From: Cognatilysobacter xinjiangensis
GTDB lineage: Bacteria > Pseudomonadota > Gammaproteobacteria > Xanthomonadales > Xanthomonadaceae
Length of the DNA: 64,000 nt
Assembly (NCBI RefSeq): GCF_014651995.1
Contig: NZ_BMXY01000003.1
Span: 186,001 to 250,000 of the forward strand
Direction: 5' to 3'
Under the pieces are notes generated by a model, which had not been told where the DNA came from, searched no databases, and saw only the letters and a list, made by a program, of their open reading frames with translations. This document shows positions 35,157-44,718 of this stretch, one piece after another. The translations under genes and the position numbers were made by a program. Position 1 is the stretch's first letter. Every line of letters starts with the position of its first letter.

Positions 35157-36107
35157 ATGTCGAACCTGCATCGCGCTTCCGGGCGCACCCGCCTCGGCCT
35201 CGTGCTGAGCCTGGTCACCGCACTGTGCTGGGCGACGCTGCCCGTCGCGCTCAAGGTGACGTTGCAGGCGCTCGATCCGCTCACACTCACCTGGTTCCGC
35301 TTCCTGGTCGCCGCCGTGCTCACCATGGGCTGGCTGGCGCTGCGCGGAAAGCTCGGCGGCCTGCGCGGGCTGGGCGGGCGCGGCATGGGCCTGCTGGCGC
35401 TCGCCGCGGCGATGCTGGTGGGCAACTACGTCTTCTACCTGCTGGGCGTGGGCCGCACCTCGCCCGGCAATGCGCAGCTGCTGATCCAGCTGGCGCCGCT
35501 TCTGATGGCAGTCGGCGGCATCGTGGTGTTCGGCGAGCGCTTCCGCGCCGCGCAGTGGCTCGGCATGGCGCTGCTGGTCGCCGGGCTCGGACTGTTCTTC
35601 CGCGACCAGCTCGCACACGTGGACACCACGCCGGGCCACGGCGGTACCCGGGCCTACCTCACCGGCTCGCTGCTGGTGGTGCTGGGCGCGGTGGTGTGGG
35701 CCGTGTACGCGCTCGCCCAGAAGCAGTTGCTGGTGAAGCTGGGTTCCATGCAGATCCTCGCGGCGATCTACGTCGTCGCCACCCTGCTGCTGTGGCCGTT
35801 CGCGCATCCGACGCAGCTGCTGCGCCTGGATGGCGCGCAGTGGGGCCTGCTCGCGTTCTGCGCGCTCAACACCGTCGTGGCCTACGGCGCCTTCGCCGAG
35901 GCGCTCGCCCACTGGGAGGCCTCGCGCGTGTCGGCGGTGCTCGCGGTGACGCCGCTGCTGTGCCTGGCGGTGGTGGCGATCGTGCACGGGTTGTGGCCGT
36001 CGATGCTCGCGCCCGAGCCGATGTCGGCGATCGGCTGGATCGGTGCGGCGCTGGTGGTCGCCGGCTCCACCGCGGTGAGCCTGCTCGGACGCCGCCGCGC
36101 CACGTGA
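35157..36107 (+). CDS. EamA/DMT-family transporter
   Basis: 316 residues with about ten membrane helices in two EamA repeats. The opening LVTALCWATLPVALKVTLQA and the later LVVLGAVVWAVYALAQKQLL are the paired EamA starts; FGERFRAAQWLGMALLVAG ends repeat one. It exports or imports an unknown metabolite. The start is ATG 35157 (MSNLHRASGRTRLGL) with GGAG upstream. The gap before it (34948-35156) shows nothing beyond likely promoters. Confidence 0.9.
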   Translation: MSNLHRASGRTRLGLVLSLVTALCWATLPVALKVTLQALDPLTLTWFRFLVAAVLTMGWLALRGKLGGLRGLGGRGMGLLALAAAMLVGNYVFYLLGVGRTSPGNAQLLIQLAPLLMAVGGIVVFGERFRAAQWLGMALLVAGLGLFFRDQLAHVDTTPGHGGTRAYLTGSLLVVLGAVVWAVYALAQKQLLVKLGSMQILAAIYVVATLLLWPFAHPTQLLRLDGAQWGLLAFCALNTVVAYGAFAEALAHWEASRVSAVLAVTPLLCLAVVAIVHGLWPSMLAPEPMSAIGWIGAALVVAGSTAVSLLGRRRAT

Positions 36108-36173
36108 CGACCGGCGCTGCGCGCATCGCGGGCCAGCCACTACCCTAGGCGCTCTTTCGACCGCCCCGCTTTC

Positions 36174-37118
36174 ATGACCGACCCGGGATTCGACGACGTC
36201 CTCGCCGCCGCCGCGCGCATCGCGCCGCATGCGCACGTCACGCCGGTACTGACCTCGCGCACGATCGATGCGCTCGCCGGATGCGACCTGCACTTCAAGG
36301 CCGAGCATCTGCAGCGTATCGGCGCGTTCAAGTTCCGCGGCGCCTGCAATGCGGTGTGGTCGCTCGACGAGGACGGGGCGCGGCGCGGCGTGGTCACGCA
36401 TTCCTCCGGCAACCACGGCGCGGCGCTCGCGCTGGCGGCGTCGAATCGCGGCATCGCCTGCCACGTCGTCGTGCCCGAGGGCGCCGTGCCCGGCAAGCTC
36501 GCGGCCATCGCCGCCTACGGCGCCGTGCTGCATCGATGCGAGCCGACCATCGAAGCGCGCGAAGCGATGTGCGCGCAGTTGCAGCAGTCGCTCGGTGCGC
36601 GCCTGGTGCATCCGTACACCGATCCGCTGGTCATCGCCGGCCAGGGCACCGCCGCACTCGAGCTGCTGGCGACACGGGCGCTCGATGCCATCGTGGTGCC
36701 GGTCGGTGGCGGCGGGCTCGCCGCGGGCACCGCGCTCGCGATCGCCGGCGTGTCGCCATCGACGCAGCTGTATCTCGCCGAGCCCGCCGGCGCGGCGGAA
36801 ACCGCGGCCTCGCTCGAGCGCGGCGCGCGCGTCACCGCATTCACGCCCGACACCGTCTGCGACGGCCTGCGCGGCACGCTCGGCGCGATCAACTTCGACA
36901 TGCTGCGCGCGCATGGCGCCAGGGCGCTGGTGGTGGACGACGCCGCCACGCTCGCGGCAATGCGGCTGGTCTGGACGCGCATGAAGCAGCTCGTCGAGCC
37001 GTCGTCGGCCGTCGCGCTCGCGGCGGTGCTCGCCAATCCCGATCTCTTCGCCGAGCGGCGCGTGGGCATCGTGCTGTCGGGCGGCAACGTCGATATCGAG
37101 GCAATGGTGCGCGCATGA
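36174..37118 (+). CDS. PLP-dependent threonine/serine dehydratase-like enzyme
   Basis: 314 residues of fold-type II PLP enzymes. The Schiff-base Lys lies in QRIGAFKFRGACNAV near residue 53, the substrate loop is THSSGNHGAALALAA near 80, and the phosphate-binding glycine loop is PVGGGGLAAGTAL near 180. The C-terminal serine that contacts the pyridine N is in LSGGNVDIEAM. Length and motifs match catabolic threonine/serine dehydratases and serine racemases, without the regulatory ACT domain of biosynthetic IlvA. It overlaps the next gene by 4 bp. Confidence 0.9.
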   Translation: MTDPGFDDVLAAAARIAPHAHVTPVLTSRTIDALAGCDLHFKAEHLQRIGAFKFRGACNAVWSLDEDGARRGVVTHSSGNHGAALALAASNRGIACHVVVPEGAVPGKLAAIAAYGAVLHRCEPTIEAREAMCAQLQQSLGARLVHPYTDPLVIAGQGTAALELLATRALDAIVVPVGGGGLAAGTALAIAGVSPSTQLYLAEPAGAAETAASLERGARVTAFTPDTVCDGLRGTLGAINFDMLRAHGARALVVDDAATLAAMRLVWTRMKQLVEPSSAVALAAVLANPDLFAERRVGIVLSGGNVDIEAMVRA

Positions 37119-38641
37119 GCGAGGCCCCGGTCCGGCTGCCGCGCATGCTGCGACGGCCGTGGCCGTGGATCGCGCTGCTCGCCGTCGTGCTGGCGCTGGG
37201 CTTTCTCGGCTCGCGCGGCATCTGGGACCCGGACGAGGGCCGCTACACCAACGTCGCGCTCAACATGCTCGACAGCGGCGACTGGCTGAATCCGCGCCGC
37301 AACGACGAGGTCGGCCACTGGACCAAGCCGCCGCTCACGTACTGGGCGATCGCCAGCAGCATCGCGCTGTTCGGGCAGACGCCTTTCGCGGCGCGTCTGC
37401 CTGCGGCGCTCTCGTACCTGCTGTGCGTGCTGTTCGTCGCGCGCATGGCGCGGCGGATCGCGCCGGGCAGCGAACGCACCGCGGCCGTCGTCTACGCGAC
37501 GATGCTGTTTCCGTTCGGCGCCACGCAGCTCATCACCACCGATTACGTGCTCGCCGCCACCGAGACGCTGGGGGTATGGGCGTTCGTCGAGGCGCGCTTC
37601 GGTTCCGCTCGCCGCGCGCTGTACTGGCTGGTGCTGATGTGGGCGGGTTTCGGCCTCGCGTTCCTGACCAAGGGCCCGCCCGGGCTGCTGCCACTGCTGC
37701 CGATCCTCGCCTACGACTGGCTGCTGCGCGGCCATGCGCATCGCCGCGTGCTGCAGTGGAGCGGGCTGCTGGTGTTCATGGCGGTCGCTCTGCCCTGGTA
37801 CGCGGCGGTGATCCACGGCAACCCGGGGCTGCTGCGCTACTTCCTCGGCGACGAGGTGGTGGGCCGCATCGCCAGCAACGAATTCCGACGGCATGGCCAG
37901 TGGTGGGGCTGGATCGCGATCTACGCCCCGACACTGCTGCTCGGCACGCTGCCATGGACCGGCACGTTGTGGCGTTGGCTGCGCGCGCTGCCGGTCCAAC
38001 TGCGCGAATGGCGCCTGCCCGTGCGCCGCGACGAGCAGCGTGGCTGGCTGCTGGTCACGCTGTGGCTCGCATTGCCCTTGATCGTGTTCTGCCTGTCGCG
38101 CTCGCGGCTGCCGCTCTACATCCTGCCCCTGTTCGGCGCGCTCGCGCTGCTCGTGGCGATGCAGCGCCAGCGCGAGGGCCGCGCGCTGCCGCCGTGGCCG
38201 CGGCTCGTGGCCTGGGCCGTGTTGCTGCTCGCGCTCAAGGCCGCCGCGGCTTACTGGCCCACGCACAAGAACGCCGCCGACTGGGCGCGCGAGATCCGCG
38301 CGCGCACGCAGGATCGCGTCGGCGAGGTGCTGTTCGTCGACGACATGGCGCGCTACGGCCTGCACCTGCACCTCGGGCGTGGCGTGGAGATCGAGCGCAT
38401 CACGCTGGACCCGTATCCGCAGTCGCGCTTCAACCCCGACTACGACGAGGACCTCGCCACCGAACTCGGGGAGCACGAGCCGGACACGCTGTGGATCACG
38501 CATGCGCGGTTGTGGCCGCAGGTACGCGAGCGCATCGAGGCGCAGGGCTTCGACGTCGAGGCGCTGGGCGCGCCCTACCGCGAACGCGTGCTGTTCCGCG
38601 TCACGCCGCGGCCGGCGGACGCCGCGCGACCAGCGCGCTGA
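37115..38641 (+). CDS. ArnT-like membrane glycosyltransferase
   Basis: 508 residues with about 11-12 membrane helices. The first periplasmic loop has the GT-C signature SRGIWDPDEGRYTNVALN (catalytic DE motif) and GHWTKPPLTYWAI, as in ArnT, which adds 4-amino-arabinose to lipid A, and related polyprenyl-phosphate sugar transferases. FLTKGPPGLLPLLP near residue 185 is also typical. The C-terminal periplasmic domain is shorter than in ArnT. It probably modifies an envelope glycolipid or protein; the sugar is unknown. It starts within the stop of the PLP enzyme gene, and its 3' end overlaps the convergent transporter gene by 41 bp. Confidence 0.87.
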   Translation: MSEAPVRLPRMLRRPWPWIALLAVVLALGFLGSRGIWDPDEGRYTNVALNMLDSGDWLNPRRNDEVGHWTKPPLTYWAIASSIALFGQTPFAARLPAALSYLLCVLFVARMARRIAPGSERTAAVVYATMLFPFGATQLITTDYVLAATETLGVWAFVEARFGSARRALYWLVLMWAGFGLAFLTKGPPGLLPLLPILAYDWLLRGHAHRRVLQWSGLLVFMAVALPWYAAVIHGNPGLLRYFLGDEVVGRIASNEFRRHGQWWGWIAIYAPTLLLGTLPWTGTLWRWLRALPVQLREWRLPVRRDEQRGWLLVTLWLALPLIVFCLSRSRLPLYILPLFGALALLVAMQRQREGRALPPWPRLVAWAVLLLALKAAAAYWPTHKNAADWAREIRARTQDRVGEVLFVDDMARYGLHLHLGRGVEIERITLDPYPQSRFNPDYDEDLATELGEHEPDTLWITHARLWPQVRERIEAQGFDVEALGAPYRERVLFRVTPRPADAARPAR

Positions 38642-39554
38642 ACAGCACGATCGCGGCGATCACCAGCAACGCGCCGACTGCTGCATGGCCGGTCGGCCAG
38701 CCCTCGCCGAGCCAGAGCGCGCCGATCGCGGTGGCGAACAGGATCTCCGCCGCCTGCATCGCTTCGGCCGCGGCCAGCGCGACAGGATCGCGCCGCACCA
38801 GTCCCGTCGCACGGAAGAACAGCACCGTGGCGACGATGCCCGCGCCGAGCGCGACGCCGCCCGTCAACCCGACCTGGCGCAGCGGCGGCGCGCCGGCGGC
38901 CAGCTGCGCATAGGCCACGAACGGCAGCCACAGCGGCAGGCTCGCGAGCGTCATGCCGAACACGCGCTGGGTGGCGTCGAGTTCGATGCCCGCGCGTTCC
39001 AGGTGCAGCATCAGCCCGCGATTGCCCAGCGGATAGGCGAACGCGCTCACCGCGACGCAGGCGATCGCGATCCATGCCTGAGCGTCGAGCCGTCCACCGG
39101 CCTGCGAGCGCTGCATCAGCAGCACGCCGGCGAAGGCGATCAGGCCAGTGACCAGCGCCGCCGGCGGAATGCGCCTTCGCGCATCGCGGTACAGCAGCGG
39201 CGCGCAGAGCATGCCGGCGACCACGGTGAGCTGGAACGTGCCAGCGACCAGCCACGCCGGGCCGCTCGCCGCCGCATAGCTCAGGCAGGCGTAGAACAGC
39301 ACGAAACCGATGCCGCTCGATGCGAGCCAAGCGCCCGGATGCGCACGCATCGCGCGCCACAGCGGCGTCCAGCGACCGCGCATCAGCGGCAGCATCAGCG
39401 GCACCGTCCACAGGTAGCGCAGCGACGCCGTCCACGCCCAGTGCCCACCGTCGAGCGCGGCGGCGCGGTTGAGCACGTAGGTCGAGGTGAAGAACAGCGC
39501 CGACGCGAGCGCCAGTCCGACCGCCGCGAGCGCCAGGCGTGCGGGCGCGTTCAA
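38601..39554 (-). CDS. DMT-superfamily multidrug-resistance-type transporter, TTG start
   Basis: 317 residues with about ten membrane helices (ALASALFFTSTYVLNRAAAL, FVLFYACLSYAAASGPAWLV, LGAGIVATVLFFRATGLV, AAEAMQAAEILFATAIGALW) typical of the EmrE-like/EamA transporters. No ATG or GTG start fits; the best start is TTG at 39554, overlapping the bioC stop (TTGA), which implies translational coupling to the biotin genes. A role in moving pimeloyl or biotin intermediates is conceivable but not shown. Confidence 0.82.
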   Translation of the reverse strand: MNAPARLALAAVGLALASALFFTSTYVLNRAAALDGGHWAWTASLRYLWTVPLMLPLMRGRWTPLWRAMRAHPGAWLASSGIGFVLFYACLSYAAASGPAWLVAGTFQLTVVAGMLCAPLLYRDARRRIPPAALVTGLIAFAGVLLMQRSQAGGRLDAQAWIAIACVAVSAFAYPLGNRGLMLHLERAGIELDATQRVFGMTLASLPLWLPFVAYAQLAAGAPPLRQVGLTGGVALGAGIVATVLFFRATGLVRRDPVALAAAEAMQAAEILFATAIGALWLGEGWPTGHAAVGALLVIAAIVLFSALVARRPPAAA

Positions 39555-40465
39555 CCGCGTCGCCGGATCGGGATCTGCGAGACCGGCACGCGCACCTCGT
39601 CGATGCCGCCCATGCGGATCGGCGCGCCCGGCTTCGGGCCCCAGGCCTGCGCGTAGACGACGTCCCAGGTGACCGGCAGGCCCTGCTCGGTGCGCAGCGC
39701 CTCGTAGGCCTGCGCGGCGCGCGCGAAACGTGCGCGGCCGGTGAGCGCGCGGCGGCGATCGCGCATCGCATTGGTCGCGCCCAGCGTGCGCAGCTCGCGC
39801 ATCAGCGTGGGCAGGTCGGGCTGCGACACGCGGAACAGGTCGCGGTCGAGCACCGGATCGCGGAAGCCCGCGGCGATCAGCGCGTCGCCGAAGCGCGCGA
39901 TGTCGACGAACGGGCTCACGTGCGGCGCGTCGTCGGCCTGCGAGAACGCCTCGTGCAGCTCCATCAACGTCTGGTCGCCGAAGGTCGACACCAGCAGCAG
40001 GCCGTCGGGTTTCAGCACGCGACGGAAACCCGCGAACACCGCCGGCAGGTCCTCGATCCACTGCAGGCAGAGGTTGGAGAACAGCACGTCGACGCTGCTC
40101 TCGCGCAAGGGCAGCGAGAGCGCATCGGCGCGCAGGATCTGCGGCTTCCTCGAGAAATCCAGCAGGCCGCGCTTCGTCGACACGCGACGCTGCGCCTCGC
40201 GCGCCATGCCGGGCGCGAGGTCGAGGCCGATCACCTGCGCTTTCGGCCACTGCGCCTGCAGCAGCGCGGTGCCGTGGCCGGTGCCGCAGCCGACGTCGAG
40301 CACCAGCTGCGGCGTGCGCGCGCCCAGCGCCTTGTCCTCGTAGTAGGGCAGCGATTCGGCGAGGCGCACGCCGACCTCGCGCTGCAACGCGGCGGCTTCG
40401 TCGTAATGCGTGGCGGCGCGCGAGAAGGCGCGGCCGACCTGGCGGTGGTCGAAGATCTCGCTCAT
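39551..40465 (-). CDS. bioC: Malonyl-ACP O-methyltransferase BioC
   Basis: 304 residues from ATG 40465 (MSEIFDHRQVGRAFSRAATH). The SAM-binding motif is LVLDVGCGTGHGTALL near residue 55; RADALSLPLRESSVDVLFSN and LCLQWIEDLPAVF are the post-motifs of BioC. It methylates malonyl-ACP to disguise it for chain extension to pimeloyl-ACP, the first biotin-specific step. Start overlaps the bioH stop by 4 bp, as expected of partners acting at the two ends of pimeloyl synthesis. Confidence 0.95.
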   Translation of the reverse strand: MSEIFDHRQVGRAFSRAATHYDEAAALQREVGVRLAESLPYYEDKALGARTPQLVLDVGCGTGHGTALLQAQWPKAQVIGLDLAPGMAREAQRRVSTKRGLLDFSRKPQILRADALSLPLRESSVDVLFSNLCLQWIEDLPAVFAGFRRVLKPDGLLLVSTFGDQTLMELHEAFSQADDAPHVSPFVDIARFGDALIAAGFRDPVLDRDLFRVSQPDLPTLMRELRTLGATNAMRDRRRALTGRARFARAAQAYEALRTEQGLPVTWDVVYAQAWGPKPGAPIRMGGIDEVRVPVSQIPIRRRG

Positions 40466-41259
40466 CGAAGCTGCATCGTCATGTCGTGGCCGTGCGCGAA
40501 AGCGCGCGTGGCGAAATCGTCGATGGCCTGCGCGACCTCGTCCGCCGCGCCGAGGAAAGGCACGTGGCTGGCGTCGCGGATCACCAGGCTGGTGGCATCC
40601 GGCGCGAGTTCGGCGGCCGCGGGCATGGCGCCGGCGGGCACGAGACGGTCGCGGCGGCCGGAGATCCACAGGCTCGGCACGCGAAGCTGCGGCAGTTCAT
40701 TGCGTGCATCGAATGCGTCGAGCAGTTCGAGCCCGCGCAGCAGCGCCGCGGGCGCGGGCTCGCCGCGTTCGAAGGCGCGCGCGCGCAGGTCCCGCAGCTC
40801 GGTCTGCGCACTGGCCGAGCCCAGTGCTTCCAGCGCGAGGAAACCGTCGAGCGTGCCGCGGAAATCCCTGGACAGCGCGTCGCCGAAATCGCGGAACAGC
40901 GTCGGCTTGACGCCATGAGGCCAGTCGTCGGCGACCACGAAGCGCGGCGACGAAGCGAGCATCACCAGTCCGCGCACGCGCGCCGGTTGGTCGAGCGCCG
41001 CGCGCAGCGCGAACTGCCCGCCGAGCGACCAGCCCAGCCACACCGCGTCGGGCACCGCATCGACCAGCACCGGCGCGAGCGCAGCGGGATCGAGCGGCAT
41101 GTCGCTGTCGTGCGAGCGCCCGTGGCCGGGCAGGTCGACGAGATGCAGCGTGTAGTGGCCGCGCAGGCGTTCGACCAGCGGCATGAACAGCCCGCCGTGC
41201 ATGGCCCAGCCGTGGACGAGCGCGATGGACGGGCCATCGCCGTGCGATTCGATGTGCAT
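40462..41259 (-). CDS. bioH: Pimeloyl-ACP methyl ester esterase BioH
   Basis: 265 residues of alpha/beta-hydrolase fold: ALVHGWAMHGGLFMPL near residue 14, nucleophile elbow WLGWSLGGQFALRAAL near 80 (Ser in GWSLGG, characteristic of BioH), acid in LWISGRRDRLVPAG near 207 and His in ASHVPFLG near 238. It frees pimeloyl-ACP from its methyl ester after two elongation cycles. Lies between bioC and an ACT-domain gene in the bio cluster. Confidence 0.95.
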   Translation of the reverse strand: MHIESHGDGPSIALVHGWAMHGGLFMPLVERLRGHYTLHLVDLPGHGRSHDSDMPLDPAALAPVLVDAVPDAVWLGWSLGGQFALRAALDQPARVRGLVMLASSPRFVVADDWPHGVKPTLFRDFGDALSRDFRGTLDGFLALEALGSASAQTELRDLRARAFERGEPAPAALLRGLELLDAFDARNELPQLRVPSLWISGRRDRLVPAGAMPAAAELAPDATSLVIRDASHVPFLGAADEVAQAIDDFATRAFAHGHDMTMQLR

Positions 41260-41260
41260 G

Positions 41261-41656
41261 TCAGTTCCCGCGCAGCGCGTGCAGCGCGGCGATCGCATCA
41301 GCGCGACGTGCCGCCGGCACAAGCAGGTGATCGTGATGAAAGCCTGCCAGCACGTTGCAGGCGATGCCGGCATCGGCCAGCGCACGCGACACGGCCGCGG
41401 TAAGGCCGACCGCGTCGAGCGCGGAATGCACGCGCAAGGTAAGCCATGCCGCGACGAAGCGGGGCGACTCGCCGTGTTCGCGCGCCACGTGTTCCGGCAC
41501 GACGTAGGTGATGCCCTCGCGCTCGTCGATGCGCGCGGCGGCCTGCGCGTCGAGCGCGGCGTCCGGCGCACGGCGCGTGAGCAGCGTCCAGGTTCCGTCG
41601 CGCGGCTCGACGTCGAGCGTGCCGAGCATCGTCGCGAGATCGGTCTCGCCGCTCAC
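41261..41656 (-). CDS. ACT-domain protein inside the biotin cluster
   Basis: 131 residues. The sequence [34 protein letters not shown] and [20 protein letters not shown] followed by [19 protein letters not shown] matches tandem ACT-like domains of the short stand-alone type. Such domains bind amino acids or other small effectors. Its stop lies 1 bp before the bioH start and its start overlaps bioF, so it is produced with the biotin enzymes. A regulatory role in biotin or alanine sensing is only inference. Confidence 0.82.
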   Translation of the reverse strand: MSGETDLATMLGTLDVEPRDGTWTLLTRRAPDAALDAQAAARIDEREGITYVVPEHVAREHGESPRFVAAWLTLRVHSALDAVGLTAAVSRALADAGIACNVLAGFHHDHLLVPAARRADAIAALHALRGN

Positions 41657-42834
41657 GGACTCACCGCCTCGAATGCGGTGTCGCGCGCACGCGCCAGCGC
41701 TTCGACGAGCGCATCGACGTCGTGCGGGGCATGCAGCGCGGTCAGCGTGACGCGCAGCCGCGCGGCGCCTTCCGGCACCGTGGGCGGGCGGATCGCGGAG
41801 ACCCAGTAGCCGGCGTCTTCCAGCGACTTCGACATCGCGAGCGCGCGGCGGTCGTCGTGCGTCATCACCGCCTGGATCGGGGTGTCCGACGGCAGCACGT
41901 CGAGGCCGTTCTGCGCGGCGCGCTCACGGAAACGCGCGACGAGCGCGCGCAGCGTGTCGCGGCGGTCGTCGGCGCGACGCGCGATGCGCACGGCCGCGAG
42001 GCTCGCCGCCGCGAGCGGGGGCGGCAACGCGGTGGTGTAGACGTAGCCGCGCGCGGTTTCCGACAGGTACTGCACGATGTCCTCGTCGCCGACGACGACC
42101 GCACCGTACGTGCCCAGCGCCTTGCCCAGCGTGGCGAGCTGCAGCGGCACGTCGCGAACGCCGTAACCGGCGGCCGCCACGCTACCGCGGCCTTCGGGGC
42201 CGAGCACGCCGATGCCGTGCGCATCGTCGACGTAGAGCAGCGCGTCGTGGTGCCGCGCGACGGCAACGAGGTCGTGCAGCGGCGCGACATCGCCGTCCAT
42301 GCTGAAGACGCCGTCGGTCGCGATCAGCGCCGGTGCGCCACCGGCGGCCACGATATGGCGCTCACCGGTACCGACCTCGCCGTGCGGATAGCGGCGCAGC
42401 GTGGCGTCGGACAGCCGCGCGGCATCGATCAGGCTGGCGTGGTTGAGCCTGTCCTGCAGGCAGACGTCGCCCTTGCGCAGCAGCGCCTGCAGCACGGCGA
42501 GGTTGGCGACGAAGCCGCTGCCGAACAGCAGCGCACGCGGCGCCTGCAGCCAGTCGGCCATCTCGCGCTCGAGCGCGTCGTGCAGCGCATGGTGGCCGCA
42601 GACCAGGTGCGAGGCCGTGCTGCCGACGCCGTCGACGCTCGCGTCGCGCAGCGCGGCGATCACCTCGGGATGCTGCGACAGCCCGAGGTAGTCGTTGCTG
42701 CAGAAATTCAGCAGCGCGCGCCCGTCGACCTCGCAGCGCATGCCATCGCGTTTGCCGACGGTGCGGCGCACGCGGCGTCGCGCCGCGGCGTCACGGGCGG
42801 CGTTGGATTCGGCGATGCGCTCGCGCCAGATCAC
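41653..42834 (-). CDS. bioF: 8-amino-7-oxononanoate synthase BioF
   Basis: 393 residues. PLP-dependent alpha-oxoamine synthase joining pimeloyl-ACP and alanine. Family blocks: [18 protein letters not shown] near residue 45, [45 protein letters not shown] near 180, [15 protein letters not shown] and the PLP Lys in [14 protein letters not shown] near 237. The start chosen is GTG 42834, 1 bp after the bioB stop; an upstream ATG at 42900 would overlap bioB by 65 bp and add an Ala/Arg stretch. Confidence 0.95.
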   Translation of the reverse strand: MIWRERIAESNAARDAAARRRVRRTVGKRDGMRCEVDGRALLNFCSNDYLGLSQHPEVIAALRDASVDGVGSTASHLVCGHHALHDALEREMADWLQAPRALLFGSGFVANLAVLQALLRKGDVCLQDRLNHASLIDAARLSDATLRRYPHGEVGTGERHIVAAGGAPALIATDGVFSMDGDVAPLHDLVAVARHHDALLYVDDAHGIGVLGPEGRGSVAAAGYGVRDVPLQLATLGKALGTYGAVVVGDEDIVQYLSETARGYVYTTALPPPLAAASLAAVRIARRADDRRDTLRALVARFRERAAQNGLDVLPSDTPIQAVMTHDDRRALAMSKSLEDAGYWVSAIRPPTVPEGAARLRVTLTALHAPHDVDALVEALARARDTAFEAVSP

Positions 42835-42835
42835 C

Positions 42836-43915
42836 TCAGGCCGCGCAGCCGCAGCCCGTGCCGCAGCCCATCGAGGCGGCGCCGAACGCCGGCTCGGCAT
42901 CGACGATGTCGGCGTGCACGGTGTTCGCCGTCTCCGTCACCTGCATCGCGCGCAGGCCGAGGCGGTCGAACAGCGCAAGGTCGCGCTCGGTGTCGGGGTT
43001 GCCGGTGGTCAGCAGCTTCTCGCCGTAGAAGATCGAGTTCGCGCCCGCGGCGAAGCACAGCGCCTGCAGCTCGTCGCTCATCGACTCGCGGCCGGCCGAC
43101 AGGCGCACCATCGAGCGCGGCATCATGATCCGCGCCACCGCGATCATGCGCACGAACTCGAACGGATCGAGCGCCGCGGTGCCGGCGAGCGGCGTGCCTT
43201 CCACCTGCACCAGCTTGTTGATCGGCACCGAATCCGGATGCGCGGGCAGGTTCGCCAGCGCCTGCAAGAGGCCCGCGCGCTGCTCGCGCGTCTCGCCCAT
43301 GCCGACGATGCCGCCGCAGCAGGTCTTCATGCCGGCGTCGCGCACGTGCGACAGCGTGTCGAGGCGGTCCTGGTACTCGCGGGTCTGGATGATCTCGCCG
43401 TAGAACTCGGGCGCGGTGTCGAGGTTGTGGTTGTAGTAGTCCAGGCCCGCCTCGCGCAGCGCCTTCGCCTGCGTGCCCGACAGCATGCCGAGCGTGGCAC
43501 AGGTTTCCAGGCCGAGCGCCTTCACCTCGCGGATCATCTCGGCGACCTTCGGGATGTCGCGGTCCTTCGGGCTGCGCCAGGCCGCGCCCATGCAGAAGCG
43601 CGTGGCGCCGGCGGCCTTGGCCTGCCGGGCCTTGGCGAGCACGGCGTCGGTTTCCATCAGCTTCGTGGCGTCGACGCCGGTGTGGTAGCGCTGCGCCTGC
43701 GGGCAGTAGGCGCAGTCCTCCGGGCAGCCGCCGGTCTTGACCGAGAGCAGCGTCGAGACCTGCACCTCGGCCGGGTCGAAGTGCTGGCGGTGCACCGTGC
43801 CGGCGCGATGCAGCAGCTCGGTCAGCGGCAGCGCGAACAGGGCGAGGATCTCCTCGCGCGACCAGTCGTGGCGCAGGCCGGCGGGCACGGCGCGCACTTC
43901 ACTGACAGCTTCCAT
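42836..43915 (-). CDS. bioB: Biotin synthase BioB
   Basis: 359 residues. Radical-SAM enzyme inserting sulfur into dethiobiotin. The 4Fe-4S cluster motif CxxxCxxC is in [20 protein letters not shown] near residue 65; the 2Fe-2S ligand Cys residues include those in [10 protein letters not shown] and [10 protein letters not shown], and YYNHNLDT is the canonical loop. It ends in a Cys/Gly-rich tail. First gene of the bio cluster; only 50 bp separate it from divergent comF. Confidence 0.97.
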   Translation of the reverse strand: MEAVSEVRAVPAGLRHDWSREEILALFALPLTELLHRAGTVHRQHFDPAEVQVSTLLSVKTGGCPEDCAYCPQAQRYHTGVDATKLMETDAVLAKARQAKAAGATRFCMGAAWRSPKDRDIPKVAEMIREVKALGLETCATLGMLSGTQAKALREAGLDYYNHNLDTAPEFYGEIIQTREYQDRLDTLSHVRDAGMKTCCGGIVGMGETREQRAGLLQALANLPAHPDSVPINKLVQVEGTPLAGTAALDPFEFVRMIAVARIMMPRSMVRLSAGRESMSDELQALCFAAGANSIFYGEKLLTTGNPDTERDLALFDRLGLRAMQVTETANTVHADIVDAEPAFGAASMGCGTGCGCAA

Positions 43916-43970
43916 AGGATTTTTCCGACAGTCACGCCGAGGCGGGGCGGGCAGTCTGGAAACCTATGGA
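43911..43970. promoter_or_regulatory. Inverted repeat spanning both divergent starts, bioB/comF
   Basis: TCCATAGG (43911-43918) and CCTATGGA (43963-43970) are perfect 8-bp arms that contain the start codons of bioB and comF respectively. The 50-bp region between has to hold both promoters. No match to the BirA operator was found, so the meaning of the repeat is uncertain. Confidence 0.35.
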
Positions 43971-44718
43971 CGCGACTGTCAACCCGATCGCCCCGCCGCC
44001 GGTTGACGGCCTGCGCGAGCGCCTGGCCTTCTGGCTGCGCAACGACGCCACCCGCCTGCTGTGGCCGACCCGCTGCCTCGCCTGCGAGGACCCGGGCCTG
44101 GACGGCCTGGATCTCTGCGCCGCCTGCGAGGCCGCGCTGCCGGTGAACCGCAGCGCGTGCCTGGGCTGCGCGCTGCCGCTGCCCGACGCCGGCGGCATCT
44201 GCGGCGCCTGTCTCGACGGCCGCTCGCCGATCACCGAAACGCATGCGCCCTTCCTCTACGCCGCGCCGCTCGATCGCCTGCTGCCGCGGCTGAAGTTCGG
44301 CGGCGACCTCGCCGCGGGCCGGCTGGTCGCACAGCTGATGGCCACGCGCCTGCGCGAGGCGGCACGGCCGCAGGCCATCGTGCCGGTGCCGCTGCACCGC
44401 GCGCGCTTGCGCCGGCGTGGCTTCGACCAGGCGCTGGAGATCGCGCGTCCGCTCGGGCGCGCGCTGGGCGTTCCGGTGCTGCCGGGAGCGTTGGTGCGGC
44501 TGCGTGCGACGCAGGAGCAGTCGCGGCTGTCCGCGATCGCGCGCCGGCGCAACCTCAAGGGCGCGTTCCAGGCTTGGCCGAAGCTGCCGCTGCCCGAACA
44601 CGTGGCGATCGTCGACGACGTCATGACCACCGGCGCCACGCTGCGCGCGGCCGCGAGCGCCCTGCGCCAGGCCGGGGTCAAGCGCGTCGACGCCTGGGTG
44701 GCGGCACGCGTGCCATGA
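43966..44718 (+). CDS. ComF-family phosphoribosyltransferase-like protein
   Basis: 250 residues. N-terminal zinc-binding Cys pairs (TRCLACEDPG, DLCAACEAAL, ACLGCALPLP, GICGACLDGR) lead into a type I PRTase-like domain: FLYAAPLDRLLPRLKFGGDL, VPVPLHRARLRRRGFDQ near residue 145 and the PRPP loop VAIVDDVMTTGATL near 211. ComF proteins assist DNA uptake in competent bacteria; many homologues are annotated as amidophosphoribosyltransferase. It overlaps the next gene by 4 bp. Confidence 0.92.
   Translation: MDATVNPIAPPPVDGLRERLAFWLRNDATRLLWPTRCLACEDPGLDGLDLCAACEAALPVNRSACLGCALPLPDAGGICGACLDGRSPITETHAPFLYAAPLDRLLPRLKFGGDLAAGRLVAQLMATRLREAARPQAIVPVPLHRARLRRRGFDQALEIARPLGRALGVPVLPGALVRLRATQEQSRLSAIARRRNLKGAFQAWPKLPLPEHVAIVDDVMTTGATLRAAASALRQAGVKRVDAWVAARVP

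Noticed and set aside
43916-43985. BirA-type biotin operator in front of bioB
   Set aside because: No TTGTAAACC/GGTTTACAA pair at 14-15 bp spacing; only a poor half-site near the comF start.
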